Positions 49,409-58,733 of a stretch of DNA of 64,000 nucleotides are shown in pieces. Origin of the DNA: Lepas anatifera (lineage: Eukaryota; Arthropoda; Thecostraca; Lepadidae); assembly GCA_034440635.1 (NCBI GenBank), contig JAOTON010001351.1:1846501-1910500 (forward strand), in the 5' to 3' direction. How positions within the stretch are numbered: the first letter of the stretch is position 1; the number at the start of each line of letters is the position of its first letter. Below the pieces are notes generated by a model, which was not told the DNA's origin, did not search any database, and saw only the letters and a list, made by a program, of their open reading frames with translations. The position numbers were made by a program, and so were the translations under genes.

Positions 49409-50331
49409 ATCCCACGCTTTTTTCTTTATATTTACCTTGACCTAGCCTTTTTTAGCTTTTTTGGGCTTAGACGTCTTAGTTTCTGGATTTTGACTTTTGA
49501 GGCTGCTAGTCCTTTAGCGCTTTTACTGTCATCTGTTTTATCATATTTTTAGGGTCCTAGGCAATTCCCACAACACTGTGGTTTATGGCACCCTATCTCC
49601 AGCAGGCCTTCCGAGAACTTACTATCATTACCTTTTACAAAATATCGAAACTTCTAGCTGTTTCTCCTCTTCGCTATTTTTTTATTACCTTGAAGCACTA
49701 CTAAAGCGCTGCCCAAAGAATTGTTCTTCACTGCTCTTTTTCAACACATTTTAAGGAAAACTATAGCTTATCTGTACATCCCATTACCGAATATAGCTAT
49801 TGTTGTTTGATTGCAAACAAGATCACAAAACAAAAACTTGCATCCAGTCTCCTTCTGTTTTTCCCATGGATACAAATATATCTCCCATCGGGATCTCCAA
49901 ATGGTTTAGAGTACAATCCCCTATACAGCTGTGGGTAGCGGTTTCGAATTCCTTTCAGTCCGCCACCCGCGAATCCTCTATGTTTTAGCTATAGAAATGG
50001 GTGGCGCTACTCCGCTACCGTATGCAGCTCGCAATTAGCGAAGTAGCGGACCACTCGGCCCTGCTCGCAACAAACAAGGTCACGTCAGCTATCACCGTAG
50101 ACTTCGTCAGGACGCACCTATTGCCGAAATCCCTACGATTTACATCACTTCGCCCCCCCTTCTGACAACCTGATATTCCGATGGTACTTAAAAACTGCAG
50201 CGCACAGAGCTTGCCATGTTCTATCAGCTTGCATTCTTTTAGGTAAACACTATACAGGGCACACTCGAAAAGGGCTGCATCCATGGGAATGCTGTGAAAC
50301 ACCGCTGCAGACGATTCTGTGGTGGCCGCAC

Positions 50332-50494
50332 CTGTATGGTCTTCATGTTCTTCTCCGTCTTGTCGTAGACCAGCTGCAGCGCATGGTGTTCGTCCTTGAG
50401 CGTCTGATTGGTGGCCTGCAGCTCAGAGTTCTGCTGCTCCAGCACCACGATTCGCTCCTTCAGCGTCTCCACCTCCGCCACAGACTCTGCCAGT
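50332..50494 (-). CDS. Atg16: Atg16 exon 4: central coiled coil
   Basis: 163 nt, from split Arg124 to Gln178. It reads LAESVAEVETLKERIVVLEQ, QNSELQATNQTLKDEHHALQ and then LVYDKTEKNMKTIQ, a heptad coiled coil matching the ATG16L1 stretch with ANQTLKDEYDALQITF. The acceptor is TGGCGTGCAG|A and the donor CAG|GTGCGG, phase 0. The acceptor is the last unit edge of the 22-bp array lying just upstream on this strand. Confidence 0.92.
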
Positions 50495-50499
50495 CTGCA

Positions 50500-50890
50500 C
50501 GCCACACAGCGGATCAGTGCATGCCATACAGCAGATCAGTGCACGCCACACAGCGGATCAGTGCACGCCACCCAGCAGATCAGTGCACGCCATACAGCGG
50601 ATCAGTGCACGCCATACAGCGGATCAGTGCACGCCGCCCAGCGGATCAGTGCACGCCATACAGCGGATCAGTACACGCCATACAGCGGATCAGTGCACGC
50701 CACCCAGCGGATCAGTGCACGACGCCCAGCGGATCAGTGCACGACACCCAGCAGATCAGTACACGCCATACAGCAGATCAGTGCACGCCATACAGCGGAT
50801 CAGTGCACGCCATACAGCGGATCAGTGCACGCCACACAGCGGATCAGTGCACGCCATACAGCGGATCAGTACACGTCACATAGCCCGTCA
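50500..50890. repeat. Minisatellite abutting the Atg16 exon 4 acceptor, 22-bp unit, about 17 copies
   Basis: On the Atg16 strand the unit is CACTGATCCGCTGTATGGCG plus TG. The true acceptor reads GCTGTGTGGCGTGCAG|A, so it is a unit edge with CAC changed to CAG. The array begins about 6 bp from the splice site. Confidence 0.9.
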
Positions 50891-51163
50891 GTGCATGTCA
50901 CACAGCAGGGTAAGAATACACTTCGCAACGTGTCAAAGCTCGGCAAACGACAGGCTACTACAGGGGCATTCAACACAATTTCACCCTGAGCAACGGACAA
51001 TATTACACCCTAATGTCTTTAATTTTCGTTAAACCTTTTTCCACAGGGTTATCTACAGACCAGAGCGCGCCTGCAACGCCTTTAACTCGCTAGGTGCAAC
51101 GATTCAGGAGTTGCACATTTATGTTTCACCTTCACACTTTAACCAGGCAGCAGAAGAACGCTC

Positions 51164-52790
51164 GGCACTGCCCTCTGGTTACTCAGAACCCTGCCCTGCA
51201 CACCCGGCACTGACCTCTGGTCACAGTCAGAACCCTGCCCTGCACACCCGACACTGACCTCTGGTCACTCAGAACCCTGCCCTGCACACCCGGCACTGAC
51301 CTCTGGTCACTCAGAACCCTGCCCTGCACACCCGGCACTGACCTCTGGTCACTCAGAACCCTGCCCTGCACACCCGGCACTGACCTCTGGTTACTCAGAA
51401 CCCTGCCCTGCACACCCGGCACTGACCTCTGGTCACAGTCAGAACCCTGCCCTGCACACCCGGCACTGACCTCTGGTCACTCAGAACCCTGCCCTGCACA
51501 CCCGGCACTGACCTCTGGTCACTCAGAACCCTGCCCTGCACACCCGGCACTGACCTCTGGTCACAGTCAGAACCCTGCCCTGCACACCCGGCACTGACCT
51601 CTGGTCACTCAGAACCCTGCCCTGCACACCCGGCACTGCCCTCTGGTTACTCAGAACCCTGCCCTGCACACCTGGCACTGACCTCTGGTCACAGTCAGAA
51701 CCCTGCCCTTCACACCCGACACTGACCTCTGGTCACTCAGAACCCTGCCCTGCACACCCGGCACTGACCTCTGGTCACAGTCAGAACCCTGCCCTGCACA
51801 CCCGACACTGACCTCTGGTCACTCAGAACCCTGCCCTGCACACCCGACACTGACCTCTGGTCACTCAGAACCCTGCCCTGCACACCCGACACTGACCTCT
51901 GGTCACTCAGAACCCTGCCCTGCACACCCGACACTGACCTCTGGTCACAGTCAGAACCCTGCCCTGCACACCCGGCACTGACCTCTGGTCACTCAGAACC
52001 CTGCCCTGCACACCCGGCACTGACCTCTGGTCACTCAGAACCCTGCCCTGCACACCCGGCACTGACCTCTGGTCACTCAGAACCCTGCCCTGCACACCCG
52101 ACACTGACCTCTGGTCACTCAGAACCCTGCCCTGCACACCCGGCACTGACCTCTGGTCACAGTCAGAACCCTGCCCTGCACACCCGACACTGACCTCTGG
52201 TCACTCAGAACCCTGCCCTGCACACCCGCCACTGTCCTCTGGTCACAGTCAGAACCCTGCCCTGCACACCTGGCACTGACCTCTGGTCACAGTCAGAACC
52301 CTGCCCTGCACACCCGGCACTGACCTCTGGTTACTCAGAACCCTGCCCTGCACACCTGGCACTGACCTCTGGTCACTCAGAACCCTGCCCTGCACACCCG
52401 ACACTGACCTCTGGTCACTCAGAACCCTGCCCTGCACACCCGACACTGACCTCTGGTCACAGTCAGAACCCTGCCCTGCACACCCGACACTGACCTCTGG
52501 TCACAGTCAGAACCCTGCCCTGCACACCCGGCACTGACCTCTGGTCACAGTCAGAACCCTGCCCTGCACACCCGGCACTGACCTCTGGTCACTCAGAACC
52601 CTGCCCTGCACACCCGACACTGACCTCTGGTCACTCAGAACCCTGCCCTGCACACCCGACACTGACCTCTGGTCACTCAGAACCCTGCCCTGCACACCCG
52701 GCGCCGACCTCTGGTCAGTCAGAACCCTGCACACCCGGCGCTGACCTCTGGTCAGTCAGAACCCTGCACACCCGGCACTGACCTCTGGTC
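51164..52790 (-). repeat. Minisatellite copying the Atg16 exon 3 donor, 42/45-bp unit, about 37 copies
   Basis: On the Atg16 strand each unit contains GACCAGAG|GTCAGTGCCGGG, then a GTGTGCAGGG-type spacer. The true exon end reads TGCGACCAGAG|GTCAGTGCCG, so the donor and the last exonic bases are inside the unit. Copies nearest the exon are shorter, about 34 bp. Length classes differ by AGT (TCACTC versus TCACAGTC on the + strand). Confidence 0.93.
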
Positions 52791-52922
52791 GCAGATGGCC
52801 AGCTGCTGCCGTGCCTGAGCCAGCTCAGTGTTAAGGTCGACTATCATCTGTGCGTTCTCGCCGCGCCGCCGCAGCAGGTCAGTCAGTTCCTCCTGCAGTT
52901 GGCACCTTTTCTGTTCCAGCTC
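52783..52922 (-). CDS. Atg16: Atg16 exon 3: first half of the coiled coil
   Basis: 140 nt, residues 78-123 plus two bases. It reads ELEQKRCQLQEELTDLLRRR, GENAQMIVDLNTELAQARQQ and then LAICDQ, matching ATG16L1 [20 protein letters not shown]. The acceptor is CCCCTCTGTAG|GAG and the donor CAGAG|GTCAGT, phase 2. Both splice sites are embedded in minisatellites (61-bp array at the acceptor, 42/45-bp array at the donor). Only the innermost acceptor keeps the frame used here. Confidence 0.92.
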
Positions 52923-53427
52923 CTACAGAGGGGACAGGGCCAGTCAGTTCCTCCTGCAGTTGGCACCTTTTCTGTTTCAGCTCCCACAGAGGGGACAGGG
53001 CCAGTCAGTTCCTCCTGCAATTAGCACCGCTTCTGTTCTAGCTCCTACAGAGGGAACAGGGCCAGTCAGTTCCTCCTGCAGTTGGCACCTTTTCTGTTCC
53101 AGCTCCCACAGAGGGGACAGGGCCAGTCAGTTCCTCCTGCAGTTGGCACCGTTTCTGTTCCAGCTCCTACAGAGGGAACAGGGCCAGTCAGTTCCTCCTG
53201 CAATTGGCACCGCTTCTGTTCCAGCTCCTACAAAGGGGACAGGGCCAGTCAGTTCCTCCTGCAGTTGGCACCTCTTCTGTTCCAGCTCCTGTAGAGGGGA
53301 CAGGGTCAGTCAGTTCCTCCTGCAGTTGGCACCGTTTCTGTTTCAGCTCCCACAGAGGGGACAGGGCCAGTCAGTTCCTCCTGCAGTTGGCACAGCTTCT
53401 GTTCCAGCTCCTGTAGAGGGAACAGAG
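52876..53427 (-). repeat. Minisatellite copying the Atg16 exon 3 acceptor and exon start, 61-bp unit, 9 units
   Basis: Read on the Atg16 strand, each unit is an acceptor (CTCTGTAG or CTCTACAG type) followed by GAGCTGGAACAGAAAAGGTG and the next exonic codons to GAACTGACTG, then an intronic spacer. The authentic acceptor is the innermost copy (AG at 52923-52924). Eight more lie upstream at 61-bp steps to about 53411. The period is not a multiple of 3, so choosing another copy shifts the frame. Confidence 0.93.
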
Positions 53428-53440
53428 GAGACAGGGTCAG

Positions 53441-53525
53441 GACACCTATTTCCAGAGAGAACATAGACAGGACATCCATTTCCAGAGAGAGAATGGACAG
53501 ATCATCCATTTCCAGAGAGAACCGC
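53441..53525. repeat. Short tandem array, 30-bp unit, 3 copies
   Basis: Units contain CATCCATTTCCAGAGAGA, with AACATAGACAG or GAATGGACAG tails. It continues the outer end of the 61-bp array. Confidence 0.85.
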
Positions 53526-53825
53526 GGCATAAGCTTCCGAGTTTACTTTACCAGAGCTTAATTTTGTCAGTGTGGGGTTTCTACTGTCCTAAGGAGAGCT
53601 CATATTGGAGGAGTTGGATGGCTATTTTGAGACGTATTTTCTCCCTTCTCCAGATCCTTTCTTCGCCCATGGCTACTTATGGCCATTGGCCTCGGCCCAA
53701 ACAAACTGGATTTGGTTAAGAACCCCTTAGAGGGGTCTTTTGTCGGTGTTACACGGGTTGTATGTTTCCCAGTTGATGGCAGCGACGCAGAGGCCACTGA
53801 TCACGTGATTCGACCTGGTTTGGTT

Positions 53826-54561
53826 TGTAGGATTCAACTTGGCCACGTAAGGCCTTATTCAATCTACCAATCGAAGGAAAGAAGTCGACGATGATAATGT
53901 CCAATTTATTGATGCAATTGCCAAACAGCGGATGAGAGACAAAAATGATAACCGACAACAACAGTGCCAATATTTACAAATGGGAACATATACCCATTCC
54001 AATGGGAAATAACAAAATCCCAGAGAAATACGTAACACTCGGTATGAACGCGTGTAGAGTGAGTGAGAGCGTGAGTGATTGGGAGAGCGTGTGACGGCGA
54101 GAAATAAATCGCCGGCAGGTTCGATGCCGTAATTGACAATGAACTCAGCGACGGCTGCAAACCGAAATCGGACTTGCACTGAGCAGAGATATGCTCAGTC
54201 AAGAGTGCAGACCCAATGACACGACGGTATTGTCAGTGTAGTTGGGAGGGAACGAAACACTCAGGGAGTGGCCCTGGCGAGTGATCGCAATGCAGCGGTG
54301 GAGGAGTGGACCAGCCCAGAGAGTAGCCCTGGCGAACTGACCGGTGTTGTCACCACGCAGCGGCCTTTATACCCGGCCGGCAGTGGTCACGTGACCAGGT
54401 CGCGCTCTGGTTGGTCGGCCGGGTGGGTCGCTGGTGTGGTGGCAGTGACCCGGGCGCGCCTGTGCCTGCGGCGGTGGTCGGCTGACCGCGCCGCGGCTGA
54501 GGGCGCCGGGTCAGCTGGTCGGCTGCGGCTGGAGCCGTGTAGCGGTGCAGTGGCCGCTACA
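53826..54561 (-). repeat. 3' LTR of the Gypsy-type element (complete)
   Basis: 736 bp from TGTAGGATTC on the + strand to GGCCGCTACA. Positions 54148-54561 match 56624-57036 with few differences. Next to it, 54562-54575, the minus strand reads GGGAGGGGGTCC, a polypurine tract that primes plus-strand synthesis in such elements. Confidence 0.88.
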
Positions 54562-56623
54562 GGACCCCCTCCCAGATTAGAGGTCGAAGCGTACCGGAGG
54601 CTTGGAGACGCGTCCTGAACGGGTGCGGTAGTTGGTGGCCTCCAACTCCGGTTGAACGTTGAGGTTCTCGCGAGCTTGGCTCTGAATGGAGCTGGCTGAT
54701 GTAGCTCGTGGCTCGGGAGCTGTAGAGACCGTTGATGGCATGGATGCTGCTCCAGGGCTGGGAGATGTACACACTGGCCCGGTTGATGGCATGGGTGTTG
54801 TTCCAGTGGCAGGGGCTTCACTTGCTGGATCACCCGACCTCTCTGGCTCGGGATGCATCACGATGAGAGGTTTGGGTGGAGGCTGCACGTTGGCGTTCTC
54901 TGTAAGCCGGTTTCAGTCGGTTGATGGACACGGTGTCTTCGCGTCCATTCCGGAAGATGACGAACGCCTTAGGTGACCTCTTCTTGACCTGGAACGGGCC
55001 GTCGTAGACGAAGGCCAGAGCAGGACGATGGCCGTCATGACGAACCATGACATGAGAAGCTGTGGACAGATCAGGTGAGACAAACACATCGCTGGCAGTC
55101 ACGTGTCGGTGCTGGTCGGATGGATATGAAGTGCTGTCTGAGGCTGGCTAGGAATTGTGAGTGATCTGGTATTGTTTTGGGCGGGTCGATATACCTCCCG
55201 GGAGTCTGAGTGGCGTGCCGAAGACTAGGTCTGCGGAGGAACATTGAATATCCTCTTTCAGTGCCGCGCGTATTCCCATCAGTGCAATGGGGACACGATC
55301 TACCCAGTTATGGCATCCTTGGAGTGAACTTTTCAACTGCCGATGTAAACGCTCCACCAGACCGTTGGCGGCTGGGTTGTACGCTGTGGTGTGGACACAT
55401 TCCGCTCCGATGTGCTTTGTGACTGTTTTCCACAGTGCAGATGTGAACTGGCTCCCACGGTCCGATACGATGCTGCTCGGGACACCATAACGGGAGATCC
55501 AGGTTGAAATGAACGCAAGTGCAACCTCGCTAGCCTCTATGGATGCAAGGGGACATGCTTCAGGCCAACGTGTATACCGGTCGACTATCGTGAGAAGGTA
55601 GCGGTGGCCTTTATGCGGTGGAAGTGGTCCAACAATGTCCACGTGTACGTTGTGGAAACGAGCGGAAGGCAAAGGAAAACGACCGACAGGAGATTTGACA
55701 TGGCGATGAACCTTAGATCTCTGGCACTGAACACATTGCTGTGCCCAGGACCGGACATCCCGTCGCATCCTGGCCATACGAAACGTGCAGAGATGAGGTT
55801 GAGCGACGCCTTGCGTCCAGGGTGTGAGATCGAATGTAAGGTGTTGAACACCGTCTTCCGCATGGGGACTGGTACGATTGGTCTGAGTACTCCGTCTTTC
55901 TCATCACAGATCAACTCGAGATCTATTCGACCAGGCAATGGTCGGGAGACGGGGTTGAGACTGCTGTTTTTGGTACTTAGGTTGCGGATCTCTGGGTCGT
56001 TGTGCTGGGCCTTGGCCATGTCGGCCAGGTTGACGTTCTCGGATGGCTGAATAGCGCTGATCCGCGAGAGCGTCTGCCACGAGGTTATCGGAGCCATGCA
56101 CATGGTGTATGTCAGACGTAAACTGGAGAATGAAATCCAGGTGTCGTTGCTCCTGGGTGCGTGACACGATGTAGATGACATAAGAGCCTGGACCAGGGGC
56201 TTGTGGTCTGTGTGGATGGAAAACTCGCGTCCCTCAAGGAAAGGCCGAAAGTGCTTAACAGCCTCGTACACTGCCAGCAGTTCTCGTCCGAAGGTACTGT
56301 AGCCTGCTTGCGTGGAGTTGAGCCTGCGAGAGAAAAAGGCCAAGGGTTTCCATGTTGACTGGACCTGCTGTTGCAGGACTGCGCCTATGGCATCTGAACT
56401 GGCGTCTGTGAACAGCCCGATCGCCGAATCTGGGTCTGGATGTTGAAGCGTTGTGGCCTGGGAGAGGACCTCTTTGTTGCTGTGAATGCGGCCTCGGCCT
56501 CGGGGTTCCATTCCAGGATGTCTTTCTTGCCCTTCTGGGTCTTCTTCAAAAGACCGTTGAGGGGGCAAGTGTACTTGCGATGGAAGGTACGAAACGATGG
56601 TAGAAGTTAACCATCCCCAAGAA
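54562..56623 (-). pseudogene. Remnant pol of the Gypsy-type element: RT end, RNase H, integrase
   Basis: On the minus strand, RNase H is seen from about 56450 to 56150 (LFTDASSDA, HTDHKPLVQ). Shifted frames follow with a zinc-binding H-H-C-C region (CVQCQ at about 55735). The integrase core (55148-55777) has VDIVGPLP, VSDRGSQFTS and NGLVERLH around the D, D, E residues. A tail with YDGPFQV and RLKPA lies at about 54900-55050. The RT is cut to its last part. At least three frame changes separate the pieces. This is a description of a broken copy only. Confidence 0.85.
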
Positions 56624-57036
56624 GCGACGGCTGCAAACCGAAATCGGACTTGCACTGAGCAGAGATATGCTCAGTCAAGAGTGCAGACCCAATGACACGA
56701 CGGTATTGTCAGTGTAGTTGGGAGGAACGAAACACTCCAGGGAGTGGCCCTGGCGAGTGATCGCAATGCAGCGGTGGAGGAGTGGACCAGCCCAGAGAGT
56801 AGCCTGGCGAACTGACCGGTGTTGTCACCACGCAGCGCGCCTTATACCCGGCCGGCAGTGGTCACGTGACCAGGTCGCGCTCTGGTTGGTCGGCCGGGTG
56901 GGTCGCTGGTGTGGTGGCAGTGACCCGGCGCGCGCCTGTGCCTGCGGCGGTGGTCGGCTGACCGCGCCGCGGCTGAGGGCGCCGGGTCAGCTGGTCGGCT
57001 GCGGCTGGGCCGTGTAGCGGTGCAGTGGCCGCTACA
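56624..57036 (-). repeat. 5' LTR of the Gypsy-type element (partial)
   Basis: 413 bp matching 54148-54561. The part corresponding to 53826-54147 is missing, removed by the same deletion that took gag and the RT start. Confidence 0.88.
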
Positions 57037-57376
57037 GGTTTGATATATCGAAATGTTGTGAAATTTGAGTTGTGCAGCGTTTATTCGGAATTGTATGTTT
57101 ATGGCTCGCATCGGTACGAACGACTACGTTACATTTGAAGGTCGGAGTGGCATGAAGATGATCTTATGTTGCGTTTTGTTAGGCTGACATGTTACTTAAA
57201 TTTAGCGTTGCACTAAATTTGGCGAGCCGGTGGGCCGGGCCGACCCCGGCACAGTCTCGAGGGCACGGGCCATTCTGGCGCCGAAGTGCTTGGTGGAAGG
57301 TTACGCTGTTGGACTTGTTGGACTCTCAACCCTGGTGAGTTAGAGCATCGGAGTGGTGACTTATTGCTAGCATAGG

Positions 57377-58165
57377 CAGTGACCCCCAGGGCGCCGGGAC
57401 CGCTCGCCCAGCCACAGACGCAGTGACCCCCAGGGCGTCGGGACCGCTCGCCCAGCCACAGACGCAGTGACCCCCAGGGCGCCGGGACCGCACGCCCACC
57501 CACAGACGCAGTGACCACCAGGGCGCCGGGACCGCACGCCCACCCACAGACGCAGTGACCACCAGGGCGCCGGGACCGCACGCCCACCCACAGACGCAGT
57601 GACCCCCAGGGCGTCGGGACCGCTCGCCCAGCCACAGACGCAGTGACCCCCAGGGCGTCGGGACCGCTCGCCCACCCACAGACGCAGTGACCACCAGGGC
57701 GCCGGGACCGCACGCCCACCCACAGACGCAGTGACCACCAGGGCGCCGGGACCGCACGCCCACCCACAGACGCAGTGACCCCAAGGCGTCGGGACCGCTC
57801 GCCCAGCCACAGACGCAGTGACCACCAGGGCGTCGGGACCGCTCGCCCAGCCACAGACGCAGTGAACCCCAGGGCGCCGGGACTGCGCGCCCACTCACAG
57901 ACACGGTGACCCCCAGGGCGCCGGGACCGCACGCCCACCCACAGACGCAATGACCCCCAGGGCGTCGGGACCGCACGCCCACCCACAGACGCAATGACCC
58001 CCAGGGCGTCGGGACCGCTCGCCCAGCCACAGACGCAGTGACCCCCAGGGCGTCGGGACCGCTCGCCCAGCCACAGACGCAGTGACCCCCAGGGCGCCGG
58101 GACCGCGCGCCCACTCACAGACACGGTGACCCCCAGGGCGCCGGGACCGCGCGCCCAGCCACAGA
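57377..58165 (-). repeat. Minisatellite sharing sequence with Atg16 exon 2, 44-bp unit, about 18 copies
   Basis: On the Atg16 strand the unit contains GGTCCCGGCGCCCTGGGGGT then CACTGCGTCTGTGG. Exon 2 itself (58226-58250) reads GTCCCGGCGCCCTGG then AGGCCACCGC, matching at about 22 of 25 positions. The array begins about 17 bp after the exon 2 donor, so it looks like an expansion that used exonic sequence and the adjacent intron. Confidence 0.88.
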
Positions 58166-58181
58166 GGCGGAGGACTCTCAC

Positions 58182-58315
58182 CTGAACTCGGCCGTTGGCG
58201 GCGGCCAGAGCGGACGCGGAGTCGGCGGTGGCCTCCAGGGCGCCGGGACGCTGCGGCGCGCGCGGCTGCGCCACACTCTGTCGCAGGGCGTCTGCCGACT
58301 CGAAAAGCCGGCTGT
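58182..58315 (-). CDS. Atg16: Atg16 exon 2: end of ATG5-binding helix and linker
   Basis: 134 nt. The first two bases complete Tyr33, then SRLFESADALRQSVAQ matches ATG16L1 YNKLLEKSDLHSVLAQ. The rest (PRAPQRPGALEATADSASAL then AAANGRVQ) is an Ala/Pro-rich linker unlike human and contains the stretch that also forms the neighbouring 44-bp repeat. The acceptor is GGTTTTTCAATAG|AC and the donor CAG|GTGAGA, phase 0. Confidence 0.85.
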
Positions 58316-58636
58316 CTATTGAAAAACCGACGCCACGTCACCATGTGCGAAGGTGGATCAGATTTATTGCTGGGTAGCCATAACAGAGATGAAAAGTACG
58401 ACACACAGTGCTGCACAGCCATTGAATTCTTAAGATTGTCGATGGATTTGAAAACCGAAAACAACGACTTGGGACTATTGATAGTCTGATAATCGTACTC
58501 ACCAGCGCTGCGTAAAACCATACCAATAGGTATACGAAATATCAAGATTATTAACAAAACATTGTAGACAAATTTGTATAGCCTTCCTAACAGTGGCGTC
58601 ACATTACAATAGCGTAGCGGAATGTAGGACACTCAC

Positions 58637-58733
58637 AATCATCGATGATTCCTTGGAATACCTCAACTTGACATCTGTTCCTCTCTTTCAACGCCTTTAG
58701 CAGCGATTGACGCCACACAAATGTCTCTGTCAT
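58637..58733 (-). CDS. Atg16: Atg16 exon 1: start and ATG5-binding helix
   Basis: ATG at 58733-58731; 97 nt, residues 1-32 plus T of Tyr33. It reads MTETFVWRQSLLKALKERNR then CQVEVFQGIIDD. It aligns with ATG16L1 [20 protein letters not shown] and AFEEIILQY, the helix that inserts into ATG5. W7, L11, L15 and R18 fall at human W13, I17, L21 and R24. The donor is GATT|GTGAGT, phase 1, so T plus AC gives Tyr exactly as in the family. An in-frame TAA lies upstream, so this is the first usable ATG. Confidence 0.9.

Larger units (their letters stand above)
48344..49560 (+). mobile_element. Penelope-like element 2, 3' remnant between inverted arms
   Basis: Arms of about 400 bp (48344-48730 and 49150-49560) are inverted copies of each other; both include the run AGTGCTCCCTTG or its inverse and the ribozyme-like core. 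Between them lies the endonuclease end of the ORF. The RT is missing, so this is a 3' remnant of a Penelope-like element inserted in Atg16 intron 4, sense opposite to Atg16. Confidence 0.75.
48190..50331 (-). other. Atg16 intron 4
   Basis: 2142 bp, phase 0. It contains Penelope-like element 2 (48344-49560). 49561-50331 and 48190-48343 show nothing recognisable. Confidence 0.8.
53826..57036 (-). mobile_element. Gypsy-type LTR retrotransposon, internally deleted
   Basis: Read on the minus strand: a partial 5' LTR (57036-56624), a fragment of reverse transcriptase joined directly to it, RNase H, integrase, a purine-rich tract and a full 3' LTR (54561-53826). The element is bounded by TGTAG and CTACA and flanked by GGTT on both sides (53822-53825 and 57037-57040), a 4-bp target duplication. 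The end of the 5' LTR, the primer-binding site, gag, protease and most of RT are gone. Frameshifts interrupt the rest. It is a dead copy, same sense as Atg16. Confidence 0.9.
52923..58181 (-). other. Atg16 intron 2
   Basis: 5259 bp, phase 0. From the exon 2 side it holds the 44-bp array, a deleted LTR retroelement, a 30-bp triplicate and the 61-bp acceptor array. 53525-53825 and 57041-57376 show nothing recognisable. Confidence 0.85.
34131..58733 (-). other. Atg16: Gene: Atg16, autophagy core protein, 8 exons seen, 3' part missing
   Basis: Exons 58637-58733, 58182-58315, 52783-52922, 50332-50494, 48101-48189, 37967-38096, 37650-37755 and 34131-34273 (minus strand) sum to 1002 nt and join in phase into 334 codons. 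ATG16 binds ATG5-ATG12 and directs LC3/ATG8 lipidation on the growing autophagosome membrane (family knowledge). Seen here: an N-terminal amphipathic helix with W7, L11, L15 and R18 in the places of the human ATG5-binding residues; a coiled coil (about 78-230); WD40 repeats 1 and 2 (about 252-334). Human ATG16L1 has about 607 residues, so roughly 250 WD40 residues are unaccounted for. Either they lie outside the window, antisense to the PAN-ZP gene, or they are lost. Most junctions carry a minisatellite on the intron side. A possible non-coding first exon is suggested by CTCCTGTACTCCACAG just upstream of the ATG. Confidence 0.9.

Noticed and set aside
50383..52734. Possible CRISPR-like arrays (regular short repeats)
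   Set aside because: Units are contiguous tandem repeats without unique spacers and lie in introns of an animal gene.
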